Positions 1 through 6,648 of a stretch of 8,623 nt of DNA are shown here, one piece after another. This DNA comes from Succinatimonas hippei (GTDB taxonomy: Bacteria > Pseudomonadota > Gammaproteobacteria > Enterobacterales > Succinivibrionaceae). The stretch covers positions 1 through 8,623 of the forward strand of contig SFGV01000076.1 of assembly GCA_004557545.1 (NCBI GenBank), written 5' to 3'. Position 1 is the stretch's first letter, and every line of letters begins with the position of its first letter. The position numbers and the translations under genes are program-made. The notes under the pieces are model-generated. The model worked only from the letters and a program-made list of their open reading frames with translations. It had not been told where the DNA came from and did no database searches.

Positions 1-94
1 ATTTCTAATAAAAATTACCCTAATGCTAAAACGCTAAAGTTCGTCTTTTATATCAAGATCTTGTCATGTAAATTCCTGCTTTTATCACTGATCT
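1..94. other. AT-rich flank, no gene seen
   Basis: This stretch left of the insertion element is AT-rich and has no supported coding sequence. It contains one perfect 10-base palindrome (CAAGATCTTG, 54-63) and two GATC sites (57 and 90). I see no promoter or terminator I would defend. It is probably the intergenic DNA into which the element inserted, but I found no direct repeat matching the other side of the element, so the exact left boundary is uncertain. Confidence 0.5.
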
Positions 95-208
95 TTTATT
101 ACGGCAAAAGGATTGGACCGATCGAGGTCACAGATTTTAGTTTGCCGTGATCATTTTAAATCCGTGGTTTTCCCGCGGGTTGTTCTTTACAAAAACAGGT
201 TTAAAAGT
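95..208 (+). repeat. Left inverted end of the IS (outer and inner blocks)
   Basis: The outer block 95-141 starts TTTATTACGGCAAAAGG and pairs with 2007-2052 at about 38 of 47 positions. The inner block 172-208 starts with the palindrome CCCGCGGG and ends TTAAAAGT; it matches the reverse complement of 1936-1971 over all 36 shared positions, with one extra C at 190. The inner block being better conserved than the outer one is the reverse of what is expected if the element tip lies at 95. Confidence 0.8.
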
Positions 209-266
209 GTGATCTAAAGATCGTTCAGATCACAAATTTTAAAAATTTTGTGACGAATCGATCACA
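208..266 (+). promoter_or_regulatory. Chain of overlapping TGTGA/TCACA dyads inside the left IS end
   Basis: Three dyads overlap head to tail. The first pairs TGTGATCT (208-215) with AGATCACA (227-234). The second is a 22-base palindrome at 231-252 with one mismatched pair, beginning CACAAA and ending TTTGTG. The third is TGTGACGAATCGATCACA (249-266). Half-sites alternate TGTGA, TCACA, TGTGA, TCACA. GATC sites fall at 211, 219, 228 and 260 within the chain. This lies just upstream of the transposase gene, so it may be a transposase or host-regulator binding array, or control DNA methylation-dependent expression. The function is inference; the symmetry is directly visible. Confidence 0.55.
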
Positions 267-306
267 TTTCCGTACTGATACTTGCTCAGAAAACGCGAAA
301 CCGATC

Positions 307-333
307 AAATACTGGAAAATTCAGTATTTTTTT
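307..333 (+). terminator. Terminator-like hairpin directly before the transposase start
   Basis: An 8-bp stem AAATACTG (307-314) and CAGTATTT (322-329) encloses a 7-base loop and runs into an unbroken T tract to 333. The stem is weak in GC, but the T tract is good. It ends only 8 bases before the ATG at 342. IS elements often carry such structures to stop transcription entering from outside. An element promoter downstream of it is hard to place, so it may instead act as an attenuator. Confidence 0.5.
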
Positions 334-341
334 GGTGTTCA

Positions 342-1849
342 ATGGTTCGGTCCCTTAAATTTTCTTCACTTGAGGAGATGGCGCAAAGCAGTCTTAAACG
401 CCATGTCCCTGAAGAGAATTTGGATCGCAAAGAGCTTTATCTCAGGGTACTGAAGAAAAAAAGGTTAAATGAATACGATACTGAACTCTACATGAGGAAT
501 GTTCGTAACGCCGCTGAAGACTTCGCGTTGTATGCCAGGCTCTATCCCCAGCATGTTGAGTTTTTCAATCTCCTGAGGGAATTCAGCAGAACCTACTGTA
601 AGTATGACAAGCGTAATCCTGAGCTCTCGGTATACCGCGCCGAAACAGTTCTGATGGTAGTTCTTATAGCCTCATGCTGCGGTTGTACTACTTCTGAGGA
701 GTACGCGCGTTTCTGGTTTGAGCACCATCCGTTATTAAGCTGTATGCTTGAGATGCCTGAGCCAAACCACATGATCCACCCTGACACCATCAACACCATC
801 TTAAGTCTGGTTCCATCGGACGCCTTTGAAGCTCTGTTCTTAAGGATGTTCTCAATCATGAGCAACCCCTCTGAGAGTCTTATGGATGAGGACTTTAAGC
901 CCGGGATGAAAAAGACTCTTGGCGGTGACGGACAGGAACTTAGGGCAAGCTACAGACGGGGTGTGTCAAACCGCAGGAAGAAAGGCGCTCAGGGGGTTAC
1001 TCTCTATGACTGTGACGGCCGCGCTGTAGTTGACTACACCACGGTTACGCAAAAGAACCACGAGGTTGACGCCTTCATAAAGCTCTTATCCCGCCTTAGC
1101 GTAAATGATGAGTTCATCTTCTACGCCGACGCCATCAATACCAGAGCTAACCTGATTGATTTTCTCAATGAAAGGGAATTGACTGGCTGTTGCCGGTAAA
1201 GAACAACGGCTCATGCAAAGAACTCCGTACGGACATTAAGTCTGCCTTTGATACAGAGGATGAAGAAAACAAGATAGTTGAGGAGACAGCCAACAAAACC
1301 GGTGGAAGGGTTGAGAGCCGCAGATACAGCTTCCTGCCCGCCTCTGTGGTTCACTCTGACAAGTTTAAGAACCTTGGTACTCTCATCAAGGTTGAGAAGC
1401 GTACCCTGTTCCCAAGGAAAGGAGCCGCCGAGCCGTTGAGAAGGCCTGAGAAAAGCGAGATTGTCTATATCTCATCTCTACCCTTTAACGAGGACAACGC
1501 CTTCCAGTTAAGGCACTCCCTTGAAGTCAGATGGCGCTATGAGGCTCACCACAACACACTGGATGAGGTGATGCTCCAAGACCGCAGAGCCATGTGTGAT
1601 GAAAATCATCTGTCGACAATAATCGGCCTTAACAAAGCGGTCTACAACATCCTGAGCTACGCCAGGGAGGAACTACTACAAACGCGTGGTTACACCAGCA
1701 ATGGGCGTGTTACAAAGAAAATAACCAGGAACACCAGGCCACTCTCTTATAAAGGCACCATGGGTTTCTTTAACAGCAATGTGGCGTTAGCCATGGACAT
1801 GATCGCCAACTACCTCAGAAAAGCCCGTGAGACACGAGAGCAGAACTAA
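342..1849 (+). pseudogene. ISAs1-family-like DDE transposase, frameshifted
   Basis: This encodes a DDE transposase that would cut and join the ends of this element. The first reading frame (342-1199, 285 residues) holds an N-terminal helical region like the ISAs1-associated domain (about 90-170), the first catalytic Asp in GGDGQELRAS (Asp196), and the second Asp in FYADAINT (Asp263). The rest reads in the -1 frame: from 1172 it gives KGIDWLLPVKNN, the usual block after the second Asp, then VESRRYSF, IVYISSL, and WRYEAHHNTLDEVM with the third acidic residue (Glu). One extra base in the A run at 1171-1173 would join them as NEKGIDWLLPVKNN. The -1 frame has a stop at 1169-1171, so the break must lie at 1172-1197. 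I chose ATG 342; a TTG at 282 is also in frame but lies upstream of a terminator-like hairpin. No good Shine-Dalgarno precedes 342. All three catalytic acids survive, so the loss is recent or a sequence error. Confidence 0.8.
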
Positions 1850-1892
1850 AGCCTGCTATAAACTCCATCCTATCTACTCAACACACCAATAA

Positions 1893-1933
1893 CATCTGCC
1901 TTAGGCGGAGAATAGCTCCGCCACGCATCTGCC
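1893..1933 (+). terminator. GC-rich hairpin after the transposase, flanked by CATCTGCC repeats
   Basis: A perfect 7-bp stem GGCGGAG (1904-1910) and CTCCGCC (1916-1922) surrounds a 5-base loop, 55 bases after the transposase stop. It has no following T tract on either strand, so it may be a pause site, an RNA end protected from nucleases, or a Rho-dependent end rather than a classical intrinsic terminator. The octamer CATCTGCC occurs on both sides (1893-1900 and 1926-1933) in direct orientation. Confidence 0.45.
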
Positions 1934-1935
1934 CA

Positions 1936-2052
1936 ACTTTTAAACCTGTTTTTTAAAGAACAACCCGCGGGTCAACCGCGGGGGTGTCAGCTGAAATTCA
2001 TAGCTGACTAAATTTGTGACGGTGATCGGTCTGATCCGTTTGCCGTATTAAA
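1936..2052 (-). repeat. Right inverted end of the IS (inner and outer blocks)
   Basis: This is the partner of the left end in inverted orientation. The inner block is 1936-1971 and the outer block 2007-2052. The right end also has a second CCGCGG run at 1976-1981 and its own small dyad, GTCAGCT (1986-1992) with AGCTGAC (2002-2008), around a 9-base loop. The TGTGA at 2015-2019 is the mirror of the TCACA at 128-132 on the left, so that motif is kept at both ends and could be a transposase contact. Confidence 0.8.
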
Positions 2053-2067
2053 TAATTTCTGTATACA
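2040..2067 (+). promoter_or_regulatory. Possible hybrid promoter across the right IS boundary
   Basis: A -35-like TTGCCG (2040-2045) lies in the outer inverted-repeat block, and a -10-like TATACA (2062-2067) lies just outside the element, with a 16-base spacer. Each hexamer matches four of six consensus bases. It points toward the autotransporter start at 2319, giving a leader of about 250 bases. Promoters formed by an IS end plus flanking DNA are well known. Calling this one active is inference from sequence alone. Confidence 0.3.
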
Positions 2068-2318
2068 GGATTTATCTTAAAATTAGTCTCTTTTAAACCT
2101 TTGAAGGCTCATATATACTTGCATAAATGCATGCTGATCTGCGCTTTAAGCTCATAAAAATAAACCTTTAAAACCCTTTTTCAAAAGCAGATCCAATCAG
2201 CCATTAATTTTTTTCAGTTAGCCAGCTTACAAAATTATCCACGAATATTTAATTCCGCGTTGGTGGTAATGGAATTCACGTCCTCTGGGTATTAGCCTCA
2301 GGCCGTCAGGAGAGTCAC
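2053..2318. other. Leader region of the autotransporter gene
   Basis: This gene-free stretch lies between the IS and the autotransporter. It is AT-rich up to about 2250. It holds the palindrome CTGTATACAG (2059-2068), a weak alternative promoter (TTGAAG near 2101 with TAAATG 17 bases on), and a short dyad AATTCC/GGAATT around a G-rich loop near 2251-2276. The ribosome-binding site AGGAG (2308-2312) sits 6 bases before the ATG and fixes the start of the next gene. Confidence 0.5.
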
Positions 2319-5300
2319 ATGAGAACAATAAAAGAAAACGACTTACATTTAAAAAGGCATAAGTTAAAACTAACCGCTATCGCGTCAGCCCTCGCGCTGA
2401 TTTCTTCTCAGGCGGCCGCCTCTGAGACTGTAACCATATACTCAGACCAAAAGCCGATGTTTGAGATCCTCTTTTACAACGACTCCGCGGCGGCTACCTC
2501 TGATACTCCATCATGGTCATTAAATCAGGGGCAGAAGCAGGCTATCGCCCGCGGCGCGCAGCTGCTTGCCGACATCCTCGCCAAAAAGAGCAAAAACAAC
2601 CTGCACACCCCGGGTAACGGAGCCATTCCGATCACCGTGATCCTACATACCGAGCCTGATAATGACAACAACGCCTCAGCGTCATCAGGGCTGTATTCTC
2701 CCATTGATAAAGATAATGGTTCCTACTCAAGATTTCAGAAAGCCATAATCGACGGAGTATGGGGTCAGGTGGATTTTACCGATCCTCAAAACGCGCTGGA
2801 TGAGTCTGGAACCCCACTTGATCCAACACACAAATACACACAATACCATCCGCTCGCGCTCTATACCATCAATCAGTCATCTGATCGAGGCTACGCCCCC
2901 TATTACTACCCAATCCCGGTGAGTAGCTCCCCCGCTGAACTCGTCTCAGTTACCGAGCACGAGATGCTCCACGCAATGGGGATCTTCTGCGGGGCTTACT
3001 CTCAGGCAGGCAGTTCATCTGCCCAGATCTGGGATTACAGTAAATTCGCCTCCCACCTGTACTCATATGTCTCAAGCGAGCGCGGCACACCTGGTGGCTC
3101 AGATTACTCGGTAACCGAACTTAATCATGGCACGCGATTTACCTATAACGCTCTGATAACCGCCGCTTCTAACCCGGCTTTGGGCGGTATTTCTGTAGGC
3201 TACCGGGCGACCAGCGGGCTGTATTTTCAGGGCGATCACGTAAACGAGGTTTTAAAAGACGCGTTCAAGGGCGTGCCGGTAAACGGTTATGAGGGCACCG
3301 GCGCTTTTACCAATATCGATCTCTCTCATCTTGAGCTGGCGCACTCGATGATGAGTCATCAGGACTGGCGCAACTACACCACACTTATGGAAGCGGAGTA
3401 CGCGGTATTGCAGGATATAGGCTATGACATCGACAGGCGTAGTCTCTATGGAGGCTCCGAGTACCGCAGCTATCAGATCTACGACAATACCAGCCCTTAT
3501 TACGCGCGCAATGACGATGGCTCTGACTTTATCTACGGGACACCTAACACCACAACTCTGGGGGTGGGATTCCACCTTTACGGCTCAAATGACAAGATAA
3601 CCCAGAGAGCGGATCTGCTCTCAGATGGTGAGGCCGGAGTCGGGATCAGAAACGATGGCAGCAGCAATAAAATCACCATTCCATCTGGCATTAAGGTTAC
3701 CGCCAACGGCACGCACGGCAGCGGCGTGCTCTTTGCCTATGGCTCAAATAACCGCCTGCTGGTTGACGGCACGGTTGAGGCAACCGGCGCCGGAGGTAAG
3801 GCGCTGAACTTTGATTTTGGTAAAAACCTCATTGACGAGAACCTGGAGAGCCGCGGCTCTTATATCCATACCTACAAAGGTCAGAATATACGTTTGAGCG
3901 GCAAGTATAACGGCAGTCAGTTAAACCTTGACGGAGCACTGGCGTCAAGTGTGCTCATCTCTGGCACGGTTAAAGGTTCTGAGGCCGCTATCTATATCGC
4001 CGACAATGCCCTGGTGCGCAATATCGGGATCTTAAGCGGGGCCTCACTTGAAGGTGACATCACGAACAACTGGGATCCGGCGTCATCACGAGTGCAGAGT
4101 GACCAGGCAAACGGTCACAGCCTGCTTACGACCTTAACATTCGGCGCGCTTGCCGATGATGAGGATATCCCATACAGCGACAGAGGCGACTCATCTTTCG
4201 CGATGTCATACAGCGGCGCTATCAAAGGTAGCAAATCCACTGTGGTGAGGCTTGCCGCCGGAAGACTTGACACTTATGGCGATATCGACGTCAAAAGCAT
4301 CGACAACCATGGAATCCTGGGCTTAAATCAGATCCTCACCGGTAAGAGCGTCACAACCGACGATTTTTCTAACTCAGCTGATGCTGTTCTTCTAACCGCG
4401 ATGACCAGAAACGGAGACGTCTCAAGTCTTACCGCGAGACAAAGTGCAAGTCTTGACGGTACCTGGACTATACGCCCAGCTGAACCTGACTACTACAAAA
4501 ACGGCGAGCAGATCACCATCAAAGACAATCCTGTAAATGGCACAGCTAAAGTCAACGGATCATTTCGCTCATATTCAATTGAGACCGGATCCAGAACCCT
4601 TAAAGGCACTTTTGACGGTACCACTGTTATTTTTGAGAGAGATGATGACGCTTACAGCGGACAGACCGAACATGAGAGTAATTCAGGCCCTGAGATCCCT
4701 ACCTCAGGTGAGATAGCAAAGAGCATTGATGAGATAGCTGGCAACGCGAGCGGAGATACCACGGAACTTATAAAGGCTCTCGATTTTCTGCCAGCGGGCA
4801 TAAGTCTAAACGACGCTCTGGTAAGCCTGAGCCCTGAAATCTACAACTACTCGGCCGTAAACTCGCTTCGCGACATGAGCTCTGTCAATACTACGGTATC
4901 AAGGCGCATGAAAGCCGGTTTTCAGGGTCGCGGGGGGCTAATCTCCGGACTGTCATCTGATCTGACAGCCGATCTCGGGGGCTCCGCCCAAAAAGATCCC
5001 GCCAGGAGTCTTAAGTTTTACCTCCAGCCATACGGTGGTCTCTTAAACCGCAACGGGCGCCATGGAAACCCTGATTTTGACTCACGCTCAGGCGGCGTGA
5101 TCGGTGGCGGGTATCTTGAGGGGAATGACGGATTTGCCTTCGGAGCCTACGCGGGTTTCTCGGCGCGCTATGCCAAAGCTACAGGCGCTCTTCGCTCTGA
5201 TACAAACCACGGTAATGGAGGTTTTATCGGAGTAAACGCAATACTCTCTCCTGATGAGTGGAACGGCGCTTATCTTGTCTCAAATATCTCTTTAGGCATA

Positions 5301-5858
5301 TACGAGAACCATTCAAAACGTAAAATTGCGATCCCTGGTTTCAAACGTACGGCTAAGGCTGACTACACCTCATACTCATACTCAGCCTATGCCGAGGCCG
5401 GATATGACTATAAGACACCCTTTCTTACATTTGGTCCGCTTTTCTCGCTTGAGTACTCTGCCGACGCGCATGGATCATTTAGCGAAAAAGGCGCCGGCGG
5501 AGCCAATCTTAAGGTTAAATCAGAGACCTATGACGCACTGAAGGCAAGCGCCGGAGCTCACCTAAGCCACCTTATAGCGTCAGCTGACAGTCTAACGGTA
5601 TCAGGTGACCTGAGCGCGTTATGGCGTCATGATTTTCTTGATGGCAATTACTCCGGTAAGGCAAGCTTTAAAGACGCCGGAGGTTACTCCTTTGAGGATA
5701 AAAGCGGTTTTGATGAGAAAAATGTTGGAATTTTCAGCTACAGCCTCAAATTTGCGCGGCCAAAGAGCGGCTCCTCATTTAATCTCGCGGCAATTTATGA
5801 GACTTCTGGCACCTACTCCGCCTGGGATCTCAACGCTTATTTAGACATAAGGTTCTAA
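2319..5858 (+). CDS. Metzincin-like metalloprotease autotransporter (type Va secretion)
   Basis: A 1179-residue secreted protein. Residues 1-34 are a signal peptide with a basic, somewhat extended N-region and a hydrophobic core ending SSQAAA before SETV. The passenger begins with a zinc-metalloprotease domain (about 37-375): HEMLH at 214-218 continues AMGI to Cys224, and a Met-turn-like HSMMSH (342-347) is followed by ALQDIGY-type sequence (VLQDIGYDIDRRSLYG). Residues about 375-780 are Gly/Asn/Asp-rich repeats typical of a beta-helix, including a GTVEATGAGGKALNFDFG stretch common in such autotransporters. A helical linker (about 795-870) leads into the outer-membrane beta-barrel (about 897-1179), which ends in YLDIRF with the terminal Phe expected for barrel insertion. 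The start is fixed by AGGAG six bases upstream. It likely cleaves proteins outside the cell; the substrate is unknown. Oddity: the position where most metzincins have the third zinc ligand (HExxHxxGxxH) is Cys224; His246 in FASHLYSY may replace it. The gene is monocistronic by layout. Confidence 0.88.
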   Translation: MRTIKENDLHLKRHKLKLTAIASALALISSQAAASETVTIYSDQKPMFEILFYNDSAAATSDTPSWSLNQGQKQAIARGAQLLADILAKKSKNNLHTPGNGAIPITVILHTEPDNDNNASASSGLYSPIDKDNGSYSRFQKAIIDGVWGQVDFTDPQNALDESGTPLDPTHKYTQYHPLALYTINQSSDRGYAPYYYPIPVSSSPAELVSVTEHEMLHAMGIFCGAYSQAGSSSAQIWDYSKFASHLYSYVSSERGTPGGSDYSVTELNHGTRFTYNALITAASNPALGGISVGYRATSGLYFQGDHVNEVLKDAFKGVPVNGYEGTGAFTNIDLSHLELAHSMMSHQDWRNYTTLMEAEYAVLQDIGYDIDRRSLYGGSEYRSYQIYDNTSPYYARNDDGSDFIYGTPNTTTLGVGFHLYGSNDKITQRADLLSDGEAGVGIRNDGSSNKITIPSGIKVTANGTHGSGVLFAYGSNNRLLVDGTVEATGAGGKALNFDFGKNLIDENLESRGSYIHTYKGQNIRLSGKYNGSQLNLDGALASSVLISGTVKGSEAAIYIADNALVRNIGILSGASLEGDITNNWDPASSRVQSDQANGHSLLTTLTFGALADDEDIPYSDRGDSSFAMSYSGAIKGSKSTVVRLAAGRLDTYGDIDVKSIDNHGILGLNQILTGKSVTTDDFSNSADAVLLTAMTRNGDVSSLTARQSASLDGTWTIRPAEPDYYKNGEQITIKDNPVNGTAKVNGSFRSYSIETGSRTLKGTFDGTTVIFERDDDAYSGQTEHESNSGPEIPTSGEIAKSIDEIAGNASGDTTELIKALDFLPAGISLNDALVSLSPEIYNYSAVNSLRDMSSVNTTVSRRMKAGFQGRGGLISGLSSDLTADLGGSAQKDPARSLKFYLQPYGGLLNRNGRHGNPDFDSRSGGVIGGGYLEGNDGFAFGAYAGFSARYAKATGALRSDTNHGNGGFIGVNAILSPDEWNGAYLVSNISLGIYENHSKRKIAIPGFKRTAKADYTSYSYSAYAEAGYDYKTPFLTFGPLFSLEYSADAHGSFSEKGAGGANLKVKSETYDALKASAGAHLSHLIASADSLTVSGDLSALWRHDFLDGNYSGKASFKDAGGYSFEDKSGFDEKNVGIFSYSLKFARPKSGSSFNLAAIYETSGTYSAWDLNAYLDIRF

Positions 5859-5869
5859 AGCATATCTTT

Positions 5870-5901
5870 AAGCGGCAGGCGTATCCGTCTGCCGCTTATT
5901 T
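5870..5901. terminator. Bidirectional terminator between convergent genes
   Basis: AAGCGGCAG (5870-5878) pairs with CTGCCGCTT (5889-5897); a G-T pair and two inner G-C pairs extend the stem to 12 bp around a TATC loop. It follows the autotransporter stop by 11 bases and its right arm includes two bases of the bioC stop codon (5896-5898), so both convergent transcripts could end here. The T tract is short on the plus strand (ATTT) and poor on the minus strand. Confidence 0.75.
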
Positions 5902-6648
5902 CACTCCGCTCACAAAGATCCCGTGCCAGCTTAAGTAAACCCCTTCATTGTCAGAATACTTTTGTGTGTACTCTTTTATAAAGCGCGTGAGCTTGCCCTT
6001 TGTCCAGATCCTGTTACCAGTTCCGCTGACACCTGAGGCTTTAAGACTTCTGAGCATGCTCATGCAGTCTTTGTAATGAGTTCTGTAATCGAAATACTCA
6101 AACTGGGGATTTTCCAGCGCCTTATTTACGATCAATCTGACTTCGCTGTCATCAAGATAGGGGATGCCGTCACCTGAGATGTTTTTTATCTCCTCAAAGG
6201 TTCCCGCGGTGAACATAAAAAAAGCCATGAGACCATCATCAGTCAATGCCTGTCTGAGATTGAGCAGCCCATGTCTGAAGTCATGAAACCACTGCATGGC
6301 GCTGCTTGATACTACAAGATCGTAAATTTCACCAAAATCAGCGCTCTCACAATCGGCTTTTATATACTGAAGATAACCGTTGTTCCCAACCCGTTTTTTA
6401 CACTCATCGAGCATACCCTCACTGATATCGGCAAGAGAAAGACATGAAGGATCAAGCGTCAAAAGCATTTTTGAGAGGGTTCCGGTACCGCACCCGACCT
6501 CAAGGATCCTGGGGGTTCTTTTGGCAAGTCTTGAGCGTGTGAGGTTAAAAAGCCTGCGCGCGGCCTTTGTCTGCGCCATCGAGTCATCATCATAAGTTGA
6601 AGCAGCCCTTGAGAAAAATCTCGCTCTGGCTGAAGTATTAGCTCCCAT
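5896..6648 (-). CDS. bioC: Malonyl-ACP O-methyltransferase BioC
   Basis: A 250-residue SAM-dependent methyltransferase of the class I Rossmann type. BioC methylates the free carboxyl of malonyl-ACP, disguising it so that two rounds of fatty-acid synthesis can build pimeloyl-ACP methyl ester, the biotin precursor. Visible signatures are the N-terminal FFSRAASTYD block typical of BioC, the SAM-binding motif ILEVGCGTG (48-56), the acidic end of strand 2 at LADIS, and VVSSSAMQWFHD, the family's substrate-side motif. Length is normal for BioC. I start at ATG 6648, inside the end of bioG with an 11-base overlap and a GAGGG about 10 bases upstream; a TTG one codon earlier (6651) is possible. The overlap implies translational coupling to bioG. 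The BioC assignment rather than a generic methyltransferase rests on the motifs plus the bioG neighbour. Confidence 0.88.
   Translation of the reverse strand: MGANTSARARFFSRAASTYDDDSMAQTKAARRLFNLTRSRLAKRTPRILEVGCGTGTLSKMLLTLDPSCLSLADISEGMLDECKKRVGNNGYLQYIKADCESADFGEIYDLVVSSSAMQWFHDFRHGLLNLRQALTDDGLMAFFMFTAGTFEEIKNISGDGIPYLDDSEVRLIVNKALENPQFEYFDYRTHYKDCMSMLRSLKASGVSGTGNRIWTKGKLTRFIKEYTQKYSDNEGVYLSWHGIFVSGVK

Larger units (their letters stand above)
95..2052 (+). mobile_element. IS-like element with long two-block inverted ends and ISAs1-type transposase
   Basis: An element of about 1.96 kb is defined by inverted end sequences and one transposase. Each end carries an outer block (95-141 against 2007-2052, about 80 percent identical) and an inner block (172-208 against 1936-1971, identical except for one extra C at 190). 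Between the blocks lie 30 bases on the left and 35 on the right that do not match well. The ISAs1 family normally has short terminal repeats and makes target duplications of about 8 bp; I could not see a matching 8-bp duplication at either candidate boundary (95/2052 or 172/1971). The insertion may be old, the tips may be slightly off, or one flank may be rearranged. The transposase is frameshifted, so the copy is probably unable to move by itself as sequenced. Confidence 0.75.

Noticed and set aside
249..266. CRP site (TGTGA...TCACA)
   Set aside because: The half-sites are separated by 8 bases instead of 6 and form part of a larger palindrome chain, so a CRP call is not supported.
250..453. 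67-residue plus-strand open frame across the IS left end
   Set aside because: It runs through the palindromes and the terminator-like hairpin and overlaps the transposase in another frame; no ribosome site or protein-like pattern.
593..865. Minus-strand open frame inside the transposase
   Set aside because: It is a shadow of a gene recognised on the other strand and shows no family features.
2059..2068. LexA-like box CTGTATACAG
   Set aside because: The SOS box needs 8 bases between CTGT and ACAG; here there are 2.
2235..2243. DnaA box TTATCCACG
   Set aside because: It is a single near-match with no neighbouring boxes or origin genes; likely chance in AT-rich DNA.
3252..3575. Minus-strand open frame inside the autotransporter
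   Set aside because: The plus-strand reading carries the clear protease domain; the antisense frame has no recognisable motif.
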